Assembly: GCA_005656395.1 (NCBI GenBank)
Contig: SRSI01000038.1
Location: 248,001-312,000, forward strand
Reading direction: 5' to 3'
Length of the DNA stretch: 64,000 nt
Origin: Strongyloides papillosus
Lineage: Eukaryota; Nematoda; Chromadorea; Rhabditida; Strongyloididae
Shown here: positions 50,835-63,100 of the stretch, piece by piece
Position numbering within the stretch: the stretch's first letter is position 1
Layout: each line of letters begins with the position of its first letter
The notes under the pieces: model-generated
Database searches by the model: none
Told to the model about the DNA's origin: nothing
Seen by the model: only the letters and a program-made list of their open reading frames with translations
Position numbers and translations under genes: made by a program

Positions 50835-51762
50835 ACACAGAAAAAAAAAGACGCAGGTTTGCATAAAATGTCATTAATTTTTCTCATCTAATAAAATTTG
50901 AATTTTTTTAATTTGCGACTAATTTTATCGCGATTATTTCGTTTATAAAAATTAAAACAATAATTAGAGAATTATTAAAATAAGTTTCTCTTTTTTAGTA
51001 TATTATTTTTATTTTAGAGTATAAGTTGTTTTCTACAATCCATTTTAAAAAACATGGTTAAAATTTAACTCTATGTAAAATTACAAAAACTTTTATAAAA
51101 GACATTTTTAAAATATTTTTCAATAGTTTGAATTATTAACAAAATTGTATTCTATGAAATTTTCCCATTTGATACTCTAAATTTTTTTATAATGTCTTTT
51201 AAAAATCATCTTTAAAAATCAAACTTATGAAAAGTTATAAAATAATATAGATTTTTACTAATAATAAAAAAAAAACTTTTACATATTTTAATTTAAAATA
51301 AGAACGAATATCAAAATAATATCTTTATTAATGATACTTTGTGTGAGTAAATAATTATTGCTTTTTATTGTTATTTTTATAAAATTTTAAACTTTTTGCC
51401 GTTAGTAGATTATTTATAATAATGATCTTTATTAAAACATCAATAATTTTACAGGAAATTGACTTTTAATAGCATATTTTATAAAATAAAGAAACAAGTT
51501 AAGATCTAAATGTGCGTAATGTCATAAAAAATATCAAAATTAAAAAAATTCACATTAATTTAAAAGTCAAATATATATATCTTTGTAAAAAAACGGCAAA
51601 AAGTAAGCGACAACCTAATATTTTGCTTTGTATAAAAATTTTTGCAATCGCTTGATATTTTTTAAATTTGAATAATATTCAATTTTTTAAAATAGTGGGA
51701 CATTTTTTTCCATTGTAGGTAGAATTGTCAAAATTTGTCCTTTTTATTTTTTGTGTCTAAAA
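50835..51762 (+). repeat. Interspersed repeat family R1, longest copy
   Basis: About 930 bp with short inverted ends: ACACAGAAAAAAAAAGACGC at the left and, reverse complemented, ACACAAAAAATAAAAAGGAC at the right. The right two thirds match 860-1445, the left third matches 55858-56215, and the whole matches 38150-39010 inverted. No coding sequence. The terminal structure suggests a non-autonomous DNA transposon. Confidence 0.75.
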
Positions 51763-51836
51763 AATCATTTTTTTTCTTGAGTGTATATTCTTTGATTTTT
51801 AAAATCATAAATTAATTTGATCATAAAATATTTTAA

Positions 51837-51931
51837 GACAGTGGACATTTGCTTGTCCATTTTACATATACTTTTTTCCTTTTTTTTAAATGCCATTTCG
51901 TTTACTCATGGACAAGCGAATGTTCTCTCTC
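51837..51931. repeat. Short hairpin MITE, copy 2
   Basis: GACAGTGGACATTTGCTTGTCCAT (split here as GACAGTGGACATTT and GCTTGTCCAT) pairs with ATGGACAAGC and GAATGTTCTCTCTC across a ~47-base loop. Copy 1 lies at 50575; the two flank the R1 copy. Confidence 0.5.
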
Positions 51932-52399
51932 CCGAAACTAAAGATTTGAGTAAAAAAAATCCATAATTCAAAAATCATTTTTTGTTTAATTTATTTAGTG
52001 TAATTGTTTAAAAAATGGTTTTTTAACTATGTCAACAATAAAACCGTACTGATTTTTTATTATATTATTTTTTCTCATTATTTGTATGTAAAGTAAATAA
52101 TTGATTACTGAGTAAAAACATTGAAAAATAATACCAGTGAGTATTTTTTTATTGTAAATTAATTAAAGTTGATCATTAATAAAATTTGATAAGATATTAT
52201 TATACTAAAAATTATGTTTATCTCTAAATGTTCAGGTTTAATCATTGTGAAAAAAAATGAAATTATTATTGATACCATATAATAGTTATTTTAAAATAAT
52301 CACAATTTTGATAATTTATTATTCACATAATAGCGTTTTTTAAACGTTTAACTCAGCCAAAATGTAAATTTTTATTTGGAATAATTAAATTAAATTGAT
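51932..52399. other. AT-rich spacer before LINE B
   Basis: No gene is recognised in this stretch. Confidence 0.5.
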
Positions 52400-55300
52400 A
52401 GACTTTCCTAAAATCGTTTTAGAGAGAGGGTGTTTTTTAATATTATTGTAATCATTTTTACAAATATTATACTAAAACAGTCTGAAAGTCCACTACACAA
52501 GGAAGTTCTTGAAAAATGGCAAGGAACAGAGTGGCCAAAGATATTACTATAAAGCTGGGATATTTAAATGCCAGATTTTTAACTTCAAAAGGGAAAATCT
52601 TTGATTTAATTACTGAAATAAAAAACAATGACATTGACATTATATTTATAGCAGAGACTAAATCAAAAATATCATCGAATTTTGATGTAGAGCATGGTAA
52701 ATTATGGATAGGTGAAGGAAAAATGAACAAAATAAATGAAAAATCCACTGGAGTTAGTGGAGGAATGGCTATATACGTCAAAAATAATATTAATATCTAT
52801 AAATTGAAAATTTATAATAATAGAATTGCAGTTGTTCAACAATTAAATAACAAAGTACTTACAACGTATATAGGTATATATGCACCAACAGACGATAACA
52901 ATGATGAAACAAAAAACAAATTTTTTGCAGAAGTAAATGAAGTTATAGAATTAATAATTAATGAAGATAAAAAGAATAAAGATATTATTGTTAGAAAGCC
53001 TGTTATATTAGGTGATTTCAATGGTTATATAGGAAGAAATAAAATGAAGAACATACACGGAGGATATTATATGTGTTCTAAAGATAATGATAATGGTATA
53101 AGATTATTAGAATTGGTAATGAAATTAAACATTAGTGTAATTAATACATACTATAAAAGAAGAAATAGTAGTAGATTTACATGGTCAAATACTTCAAAAC
53201 ACAAAGATCCGAAATTGATTATATTGTAGGAGAAAGAAAATTAATAACCAACATCAGAATTTTAACATTTTCTCAATTCTTCGTAAATTCAGATCATAGA
53301 GCAATATCATGTAAATATCAAATTCCAAAGGTAATATTACGAAGAAGAAAGATGAAATTACATGGTACAGTTGATATAGATGTAGCGAATAAGATTGATT
53401 GGAACTTTACATGTAATTCTACAACACAAAAAGCTGTGGATGAAGAATACATGCAATTAATTCAAAAAATAAAAAGAACATTGAAACCAAAAGACAAAAA
53501 TGAAAAATGTCTTTTTTCAGATAAAATAAAAGAAATGTTAAAGATAAGAAAAGAACTGAAAAGTGGAAATAACTTCATTGAATTCACATAATATGCAAAG
53601 CATGTTAGAAAAACTCTAGAAAATGAAATTAGAGAAAGGAAAAGTAAAAATATCATTGACTACATAGAAAATAATTGTAGAGGCTTCAAAAAAGCTTTCA
53701 AAAATGCTATGTATCTTAGAAAAGGAATGATAAAACTCACAGATTATTTCACGAAAGAAATTGATACAAATGAAAAAGTAATCTGCAATTTTTATACAGA
53801 ACTATATTAAGATGATATTGAAAGTATCAGAAATGATAAGCATAAAATATCAGATCATAGTGAATTCAAACCATTTCTTGAAAGTGAAATCGATTACGTT
53901 GTAGCAAAGTCAAAAAATGAAAAAATGACAGGAACTAATGGTATTTCAAATGAAATGATAAAAAGTCTGTATAAAAATCAAAAGTTTAAAGTAGCTTTAT
54001 TGAAAAGACTTAACTTTTATTTTATGAATAAAATAATACCAAAATGTTGGGGCACTTCAATTTTACTACTGTTGTCAAAGAAGAATAATCTCAATAGTAT
54101 CAGAAATTACAGACCGCTATCTATATTGTCACATTTATTCAAACTCTTTACGGCTTTCATAAATGAAAGACTTAAAAGATATATCAAGTATGAAGTTCAT
54201 GATTATCAAACAGGATTTAGAAATGATATGTCAACAGTAGATGCTATATATACTTTGAAACAAATCATGTTACATACCAAAGAATTCAACATGAGAAAAA
54301 GAGTATTCATATTTCTCGATTTCATGAAATGCTTTGATATGATAAAAAGAGAAATGTTATACCAGAGTATGTATGATTTGAATATAGATGGACACATTAT
54401 TTCTACAGTAGAAACGATACAAAAAGAGACAAAATTTGTAGATATTGATAACAAATACAACATACCTATTCAACGAGGTGTTGGTCAAGGTGATAGCATG
54501 TCACCATCATTATTCTTAATTATTATGGAACATATAGTAAGAGAATTTGCAAGTAAATTGAGAAAAGAAATAATTAAATGTTTTCAAATGAATGGTAATG
54601 ATACAGGAGTTATTGCTTTTGCAAATGATACATGTTTAATTGGTGAATCAGAAGAAGATGCACAAAAAATGTTAGTGTTATTTGAAATAATTGCCAAGAA
54701 ACATGGATTAGTACTGCATCCTATGAAAACTGAATTTATGTGTCTAGATGAAGTTAAGATAAAATCTCCAGATTGTACAAAAATTAAACAAGTTCAACAG
54801 TTCACATATCTTGGAGCTCAATTTAGTTTTTCTAATCAAGAATATAAAGAAGTATTAGTAAGGAAGAAAAAAATGTGATCTGCATATCATTTATATAAGA
54901 ATAAATGGAAAAGACTGAAAGATAAAGATAAAAGAAGACTAACAGTACAAATATTATTTTCAATAGCTACATATGGTGCTCAAGCTTGGCAACTATTGAA
55001 AAATACTCCAAAACAATTACAAGGTACTATAAACCATATATGGAAATGTTTAAATAATAATGACATTAATACCTCAAAATTACCATCAGTAGAAGATAAG
55101 ATACTGAAATTACAACTAAGGTTTATGGGCGATCAAATTCGGAAAAAAGATGGACTAGCCAAAAGAATGGTAGAAGGAATATGGATGTATAAAAACAAAC
55201 CATTAGTAGGAAAAAAGATTAGTTGGAAGACCTCAGAAGCAGTTAGCTGAGTGGTTCAAAAACATTAAAATTAAAAATGACGTAAACAAAAGAAAGAATT

Positions 55301-55410
55301 TAAAATGGTTTCAAGTGGCAAAGTGTAAACATAAATGGAAATATCTTCTGAATAGTAATCAACTTACAAAGTTTTATAAAATATAACTTTAGATTAAGTA
55401 TAATAATAAT
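52400..55410 (+). mobile_element. LINE B (AP-endonuclease type, RTE-like), inactive copy
   Basis: One endonuclease-RT coding region, starting at ATG 52516 and ending at TAA 55383-55385, is followed within about 20 bp by an ATA simple-repeat tail (TATAATAATAATAATAAT, about 55399). No ORF1 is seen. It is more diverged from LINE A and LINE C than they are from each other, judged by the RT blocks. The start of the element is not well defined. Confidence 0.75.
52516..55385 (+). pseudogene. LINE B endonuclease-reverse transcriptase
   Basis: The endonuclease opens with KLGYLNARFL and has IIFIAETKSK, GIYAPTDD and ILGDFNGYIGRN. A one-base shift near 53205 moves the frame to SEIDYIVGER and NSDHRAISCK. 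TAA stops interrupt at 53589-53591 and about 53808. RT from 53925 carries GTNGISNEMI, YRPLSILSHLFKL, FLDFMKCFD, GVGQGDSMSPSLF and FANDTCLIGE, where the usual ADD box reads AND (one Asp lost). TGA at 54876-54878 lies where LINE A has Trp. After another shift near 55216, GRPQKQLAEWFKNI ends the protein. Confidence 0.8.
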
Positions 55411-55857
55411 AATAATTAAATTGTTTTTGTATAAAAATTTGAAAATATTTATAGTAAATTTCACAAACTTTAAAATAATATTAATTTAAGTATAAACAGT
55501 TTTCAAGCCATGCTTTACTTGTTTAAAAAAATCAATCTTTGATCTTAGCAAGAAGGAATGGCTTGAAGATTACATATGAATCATTTGAAAACAAAAAAAA
55601 TTCTCACTAACTGGACTTTATCTATGTTTCATTTTATTATTTAAATTACTTTATTATACCGCATATTAAAATCTACCACACATTCTAAATTATTACTTGT
55701 ATTTCACAATTTATTATTTTGCTCATTTTAAATATTATGATAAGGATAACCACATAGATTGTTTTAATAAACATTTTTTTCATATCATACATGATTACTT
55801 CCCTTTTTTTAATTTATTTCGACATTAGACAAAATTTTAAAAATTTACTCATCTGCT
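55411..55857. other. Spacer with a small inverted repeat
   Basis: TCAAGCCAT (about 55503) and ATGGCTTGA (about 55558) could form a hairpin. No gene. Confidence 0.45.
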
Positions 55858-56204
55858 ACACACAAAAAAAATGGGACACACATTTGCGTAAAATGTAATA
55901 AATTTGTCCCACCCAATAAAATTTGAATTTCCTTGATTTGCAATAATTTTAACGCAATTATTTTGTACAAAAAATTAAGGCAATAATTAAAATAAATTTT
56001 TATATTTTATTGTTTTTATTTTAAAACTTAAGTTATTTTTTACAATACATTTTAAAATACAATATTAGAATTTAACTTATTATAAAATTAAAAAATGCTT
56101 TTATAAAGGGTATTTATCGACATATGATAGTATTTTTTAGATATTCTTCAATTGTTTGAATAACTACAAATAAGATTTTTATAAAAAGTTATATTCATAC
56201 ATCT
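55858..56204 (+). repeat. Interspersed repeat family R1, left-end copy
   Basis: Starts ACACACAAAAAAAATGGGACAC and follows the left third of the 50835 copy (TTGCRTAAAATGT, CCA/ATAAAATTTGAATTT, TTATYGCRATTATTT blocks). It is cut off where LINE C begins (about 56205), so LINE C probably inserted into it. Confidence 0.6.
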
Positions 56205-59200
56205 TTTTGCCCGCTAGCGAGTGGTGCTTTTGTATTTTTCTCTGTTATTGTTGGAAGAAAAATCATAAATTACCTATATTAGGGTGTATTTCCCCGTTTG
56301 AAGCTGTCTGTGGTGGTGTCTAGCAACTTCTGGGTCACCGTAAATGTTATTTCTAAATTCTGTGATTACTAAGTTACTGAATCTCTAGAATATTATCTAA
56401 CTTATCTAAGACATAAATTTATTGTCATCTTTTTTGAATTATGTGTACGAAAAGAATTAGCAGTACAAATACTAATAATAACAAAAATAAAAAAGAATTC
56501 ATTAGAGTTAAAGTGGGTACTCTCAATACCAGAGGCGGTCTAAAATCTTGGACAGTAAAGCAAAAATTGGTAGAAGATCTCAAGTCCCTAAAGATCAACA
56601 TAACGTTTGTTGATGAAACAAAAAACAACCAAACGTATCAGAAAAAGATGAAGGAGTCCTCATCTCAGTAGGAGCTGCTGTCAATTTATCAGGTGGTACT
56701 GGCTTCATTATCATTGGTGATAAATTAATTGAAGCTGTCTCTGAGATTAAGCATATCAACAATCGAGTAGCTGTATGGTGATAAACATTAAGAATAAGAA
56801 ATTAGGATTGATATGTACATATGCACCAAATGAAACTTGTCAGGAAAAAGACAGGGAGGATTTCTATCATGTTCTTCAGTCCAACTTTGATGTTCTTAAA
56901 TTGAAGACAGGTTTTGTTATAATTGGAGGAGATTTCAATGCAACATTGGGTAGAGAGATTGTCGAAAACGTGAAAGGCAAATATAGCTTTAATGAGGAGA
57001 CAAATGAAAATGGATCTGCATTAATAGAATATGCGATTAAAAATAAATTGGTTATTGTTGATTCTTTTTTTCCTAAAAGACCAGGAAAACAGTGGACATG
57101 GGCTAAACCTGGTGCCTTCTCTAACAATCCATTTAAAAGAAGTCATCTTAAGTGCTTGGATTACTTTTTAACAAATAGAAAGCAACTATTTGATAACGTG
57201 GAAAGTGTGTCTTTTAAAAAATTTAATTCTACCTTATCTGACAACCGTCTCAAAATTGCCTCCATACGATGTAGTATCAGCTGGATACCTTATGTAAAGT
57301 TCTCTAGGGTTATTCAAAAGAAAAAAGATCCATTTCAAACTATGAATACTGTCACTACAGTCGCTGATCATCTAGAAAGTAGTCTTGTTATGGGTGATGA
57401 TAACGTAAATAAGCTATACGACATCTTAATTCAATTTTATAAGAACGTTGCTAAGAATGTCACGAATGAAATTGTTATTATGTCAAGAATTCCAGAAGAT
57501 ATTCAGAAATTATTTAGCAAAAGAAGAAAGCTGAAGATTGAATTAGCTGAGTTGACTCTAAATAACTCAGTATTTTCTACTAAAAATATAGAATTGAATA
57601 TTCTGAATAAGTTATTACGGAGAGAATTAAATAACTATCTGGAAAAGGAAAAAATCACTAGACTTAAGGCGAAAGTGGAAAAAGGCAGAGGTGTCAAAAA
57701 AGTGTTTAGAAATTTATTCAATAGAAAACAAGCTGTACCAGTACCAAAGGATGATATCTATAAATTTTACAGTGAACATTATGGATTATCTGAAGAAGCG
57801 AAATCAAGAATGAGAAAGTACTGGAAGCTTGGTAGAAATGTCAAATCTTTTGAACCCGAAATTTTAAAAGACGAAGTTCTAAAAGCTATCAACTGTTCTG
57901 GTAAAGATAAACAACCTGGCCTAGATGAAATTGATGGTTATCTATTGAAATATATGGCTAAATCGGACAAGATACTGGATTTTATCACTCTTCTTTTCAA
58001 CTTGTATTGGAAAACAATGAAATTTCCTAAATCTTGGAGGTTAACTAAAGTGGCTCTTGTTTTTAAAAAGGGATCTCGTCAGAGTATTAAGAATTACCGT
58101 CCAATATCAATTATATCCCATGTTTACAAGAGTTTTATTAGAATTTGGATGGGTAGAGTTAATAATATAGTTAATCCTCAAATAGAATTTTATCAAATGG
58201 GTTTTAGGGAAAAGCGATCTTGTATTGATGCAATTAGTTGTCTAGATAATCTTATAAGTGTGAGGCACGAATTTAATCTTCCTACGATCTTAGGATTTTT
58301 AGATTTCTCCAAAGCTTATGATAGAGTGTATAAGGAAATGTTGTTTAAGATTTTAATTTCTTCATATAACGTTCCATTTCACCTAGTTAAAATTCTGGAT
58401 GGTCTATATTCTAGCAATTATCTTATGTTTGACCCAGAATATGGTAATAAGATTAAATGCAGGGTATGGAGGGGACTAAAGCAAGGATGTCCCGCATCAC
58501 CAATGCTGTTCAATGTTATTCTGGAATTTATATATAGAAATGCTCTTCTAGACGACTCGCTTAATCCCTTACCTAATTTTGGAGTTGCTTTTAATAGGTT
58601 ACGAGTAGTGGGAATTTCATATGCCGATGATACTACTCTTATTGCTGATAGCGATGATAGTTTCAAGGAAATGTTATCTGCTTTTACATATCATTCTGAA
58701 AGAGTTGGACTTGATATTAATTTAGATAAATCTAATTATATGGCTTTAAAATAGAGATAGAAAATTCTTTTGAAATCCCTCCTTGTACTTCTTTCAACTA
58801 TTTGGGTAGAGAATTAAGCTTCCTAGAATGCAGGCCTTTTATTAGACAAATAAAAGTAAGGGGTTATAAAGCACTTAGTATTATTCGTCCCGCTTTACGT
58901 ACTGTTTCATTGAAAGCAAGACGATTTCTATTCTAATCGACAATTAGAAGCTGTTACACGTACGCTTACCAAACATGGACTTTAACTAAAAATGCCCTAT
59001 ATGAGATAGCCTGCTTGGATCGGAAATTCAAATTTTCATGTAAACTATTAGATGCGAAGAAAATTCGTAGTAAAGAAACTATACCCAGTGATGAAAGAAT
59101 CCCAATAGCTCTAATCTATACATATGCTAAGGTGGAACCACTAGAGCAATACGTCTTCAAACTCAGGTGTAGGTTCCTACATAACATTCATTATAACAGC

Positions 59201-59404
59201 TCTCTAGCCTTGAACCTACTGTGGTATTATCCCTATGGATATAAAAGAAAAGTTTGCAGACCTAGAGAAAGATATCTTGATAATATTAAAAAACATAACT
59301 TATTAAAATTTTTTGTCAATTCTGTTAAATTAGATAGAACAGATTTTATTTGTAACATTGTACCCTCACTTATTAAGAATAGTACGTAAATAAATAAATA
59401 AAAA
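56205..59404 (+). mobile_element. LINE C (AP-endonuclease type, RTE-like), inactive copy
   Basis: The leader (CCCGCTAGCGAGTGGTGC...) resembles LINE A's. The coding region is 56441-59389. The element ends in an AAAT tail (about 59387-59404) that abuts a mariner fragment, so it inserted into mariner sequence. Several frame breaks make it inactive. Confidence 0.8.
56441..59389 (+). pseudogene. LINE C endonuclease-reverse transcriptase
   Basis: The N-terminal endonuclease (KVGTLNTRGGL, ITFVDETKNN) changes frame at about 56645 and again at about 56775. It then reads open for 659 codons with [17 protein letters not shown] and LSDNRLKIA (the usual SDH is SDN). RT motifs are [47 protein letters not shown] and the catalytic SYADDTTLI (about 58619). 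A shift near 58752 and a TAA near 58937 break the C-terminal part, which resumes with ALYEIACLDRKF and CRPRERYLDNIKK. Confidence 0.82.
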
Positions 59405-59695
59405 GTGGTTGGAAACAGTTCCAACACTGAAATTCAACTTTCCTGCGAGCTCCCGAACAGTTATTCTTGGATTACGCTCCACCATTCGTTTTAATTTTTC
59501 GTTCTCAAGAACACTTACTCCACGAAAACTCTCCTTCTTTAAAGCTTATATATCTATTGCAAAATTTATAGAATCAGCGTTGTACGATTCGTTTGTTAGT
59601 AGATCATTCACCAAATGCTTCATTAATTTTCCTTAAAGTTTTGGCTGCTTTTGCCCAAGTTTGAACTCGTACAATTAAATTGTTCGGAAATTCAT
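59405..59695 (-). pseudogene. N-terminal remnant of a mariner transposase
   Basis: On the minus strand from ATG 59695 the frames read NFRTI-LYEFKLG, AAKTLRKINEAFGE, IVQR-FYKF and ENEKLKRMVERNPRITVREL followed by AGKLNFSVGTVSNHF. This is the paired helix-turn-helix DNA-binding part of mariner-type transposases. Stops (one TGA where mariner has Trp, after VQR) and frame changes break it. The catalytic domain is missing because LINE C abuts it at 59404. Confidence 0.8.
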
Positions 59696-60166
59696 TTTTG
59701 AAGCAACTTTTTTTTAAAGTAGCAAAATTTTTCTTATAATTGTAAGCAAAATGCAAAAAAATGATAATGATAGTCCTCGATTTGCTCTACAAGATGGTAT
59801 ATATCTTGTAACGATATGTTAACATATAAGAGAATTATCATAATTTTAAAATTGATGATCTTAAAAGCGACATTTTCAATTGAACAACCTAATATTAAAA
59901 TCGGTTAATTTTGAAGAAAGTTATGAGAGAGAAAAATTTTTCTACTTATTTCTTTTCAATATAGATATAAAAAAGTAAATTACAATAAAAAGTGAAAAAT
60001 TATTATATATAAATTATAGAAATTTTTACAAGAAAGATTTAATTTTTGGCTTTTATCAGAGAAGAAAAAAGATCTCTAAATATTATTTTTCAATAATATA
60101 TAGGTATAGTAATTTACATAACGATAATAATATATTTAAATTTTCGATTTATAATTTAGATTTTAC
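59696..60166. other. Spacer, probably includes the 3' LTR of the next element
   Basis: A purine tract (AAATGGAGGAGAAAAG on the minus strand, about 60173-60188) ends near 60173, so the 3' LTR of the pol element should start about here and run leftward. Its partner lies outside the window, so the boundary cannot be set. The block at about 59905-59945 resembles the start of the 522-bp satellite unit. Confidence 0.4.
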
Positions 60167-60172
60167 AATTAT

Positions 60173-60188
60173 GCTTTTCTCCTCCATT
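60173..60188 (-). promoter_or_regulatory. Candidate polypurine tract
   Basis: AAATGGAGGAGAAAAG on the minus strand starts about 10 nt after the pol stop, where plus-strand priming sites of Ty3-type elements lie. Confidence 0.5.
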
Positions 60189-60197
60189 TCTTGAAGA

Positions 60198-63100
60198 TTA
60201 AGAAACGTGGAGTTTTTTAATCTTTGCTTTTGATGTCTCCAAGGATTTGTTACCACTTTTATACAAGACTTTAGTTCTCAAATTCTTGAGTACAACGTGA
60301 GGAGTGTAATTTTTATCAAACTTATGCTCTCTGGAACGCCTGAAGTAAAAGGTGTCTCTAACTTCAAAAGTATCATATTTTTCCTTTTTCTTATTGTTTA
60401 CATTTTGTCTGTATTGAATATATTGATCATTTAGGATTCTGCGAATCATAGTTATTGAGTTCAACCATTCATTTAAATTATCTGAACGATCAATATATTT
60501 TAATATACTATTGTGATCCAAGATGTTAGACAAAGTAGTTCGAGGAGATATCCCAAACATCATCTCAACTGGAGTCATTTGCATACCAATTACTCTAGAA
60601 TTATTTATAAAATGGCTCACTAGATCAAGTAATTGACAGAATGATGTTGTTGGGTAATCTTCCGTCAGAGAATGAATAACTTTGTTAACACTTTTGATCT
60701 TATTTTCCACAATAGCATTTGAGTTGGAGTCATAGGCTGTAGAAAGCTCCAATTTTACATCAAGTTCTTTCATGGCATCAGTAAAGTGTGATCCCCTGAA
60801 TTGACCATCACCATCAGTTCTTATAACACTGGGAAGAGCTCCTTTGGTAAATATATTCTTTATCAATGTATCAATTATTTCACTACCTTCTTTACTGAGC
60901 AAAGGCAGGACCCAGACATACTTAGTACATTCGTCACATACTACAAGTATATATCTGTGGTGACATATTTGGTCAATTGTTCTTGATGTAATAAGATCCA
61001 TCGACAAACGATCGAATGGATAACATGACAAGTCTATTGTTTTATTGCTTGGCTGATGATGGTGACCAGACTTTCTTATAAGACACGTGTTGCAATTATT
61101 TAAAATCTTTTTTATCATTTTCCCAGGCTGAGGTATATAACAAAAATAATTGATGGCGGACAATGTCTTAATGAACGAATAGTGTCCCTGACTATGTGCC
61201 ATCTTTATGACTTTCTCAGCTAAGGAAAGTGGTATTAAAGTTTTCCAATTTTTGTCATCACATGCCTCCCCTTTTTCAAGATTTGTTTTACAAATCTGTA
61301 TAATATCATTATCGTTCACTCGTACATCGTAGTTTAAAAAGTTCCTGTTCTTAACCGCTCTTTGAAAATTATCATCTTTTTCTTGCTCCATTTTTAACTC
61401 ATCAAAAGAAAATAATATGTTACTTCTCAATATCTTATAAAGAGAAGATTTTTCTTTTTTATTTAACTCTGTAATGTGTATATCATTATCATCATCATTT
61501 TTTTCGGTGTTTGACATATCATTTTTTTCATTTAACTCTACGATATTTAACTCATCGTCACTATGTTCTTTCTCTTTATTTGTTACATTAACTTTCTCAT
61601 GACATTGTTTTGTTAGTGAACTTTCACCTTTCTTTGGTTTTCCCACTTTACGTTTAATGAGAATTTCATTGTCCTTTTCCTTCAAAACTCGCGGTCTGCC
61701 ACGGGAATGTTTTACCAATAGGCATGTTAATGAATTAAATTGTTCATTAGAATCATCATACCCTTTTTCATCATCACCACTTTCATCGTCATGTAGCAAC
61801 TTTTCATTCTCAATTCTGCTCAACCAATCCGGCATGAAGTGAAGTTTACCTGGTGAGTATTCAAATATACAGTTAAATTTATCTATATGGGATAGTAATT
61901 CAACGTGTTTTGACATGCTTGCCGTGTATCTTAACTTCTCCAGTGGTTTATGATCGATAAGTATCCTAATTTTTCCAGGACAATTTTCTAACAAGAATTT
62001 ATAGTATTCCAGTACTGACGCAATCTCTTTCAACTCCAAATATGTGCTAGAACGACGACGAACCACTTTTGGTAAACGAAAACTTACAAACCCTAATGGT
62101 ACTTCTCTAATGGTATTGGTCTCAGCATCAAATAAGTTCTGTGATATGGATCCACCAATCTCTGTACTTGAGGCATCTACGCGAATAATGTAGTCTGCAT
62201 TGGGATCTCCAAAATACAGTTTATGGTTAACGTCACATAAGGATCGTGCTATCTTATGGTAAGCATCTAAATGGTGAGTTTGCATTACAAATTTCTTTTT
62301 TGATTTGGTATTGATGAGGTCATATAATGATGAAGCTATTACACTGAAGTTTGGGATACAAATGAAGAAATAATTGCTTGCATAAAGGAATCGTCTCAAA
62401 CTTTCACGAGAGTCAGGTCTACCACGGTTTAAAATTCTATTAACAGATTGTATTGACGGACGCCAACCAGTTCTAGTTAAAGTGAAACCTAGATAACTAA
62501 CAGACTTTTGGAAGAGTTGAGATTTTATCTGTGAAACTTTGACATTCTTGGATTCCATCCGCTGAAAAACCAATTCTAGTAAATCACAATGTTCTTGAGC
62601 TTTCCTGATTTCATCATCTATGGTGAGAGGTGATTGAGAATCAGCATGAGTCATTATCAACATATCATCATGATACCATTGAAGATGCTGTTGCTCAAAG
62701 AGATCTTGAAAAAGATTCATCATCACTATTTTAAAAAGAGTAGCACTATTTCTAGCTCCTTGTGGAAGAGTGAGATAGTTGAATTTCTTATGACCAATAG
62801 TAATGTTAAATGATCTCGTATTTGAAGAATGAAGTTTTATCTGTCCATAGGCAGTCTTGAAATCAAGCTTGGAACAGAACACGAAGGGACGATTAGTCAA
62901 AATACTGTTTGTTATATTCATGGAAATCTCACAATGTTTATGGGTGAATTCGTTGATGCATCTAAAATCGCATACTAGTCTATATCTACTTGTAATATCA
63001 ACATTCTTATTATCATCCGAAGAATCTTTTTGCTTATCAATTAGTTTAACTGGATGTGTGATCCCATTATCTGGTTCACCTTCTTCAATGATTCCAGCGT

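Noticed and set aside
33787..59550. TGA as a tryptophan codon (genetic code change)
   Set aside because: TGA terminates intact, recent ORFs (26538-26540 and 35953-35955) and TGG is used for Trp throughout. Nonsense decay explains the four cases.
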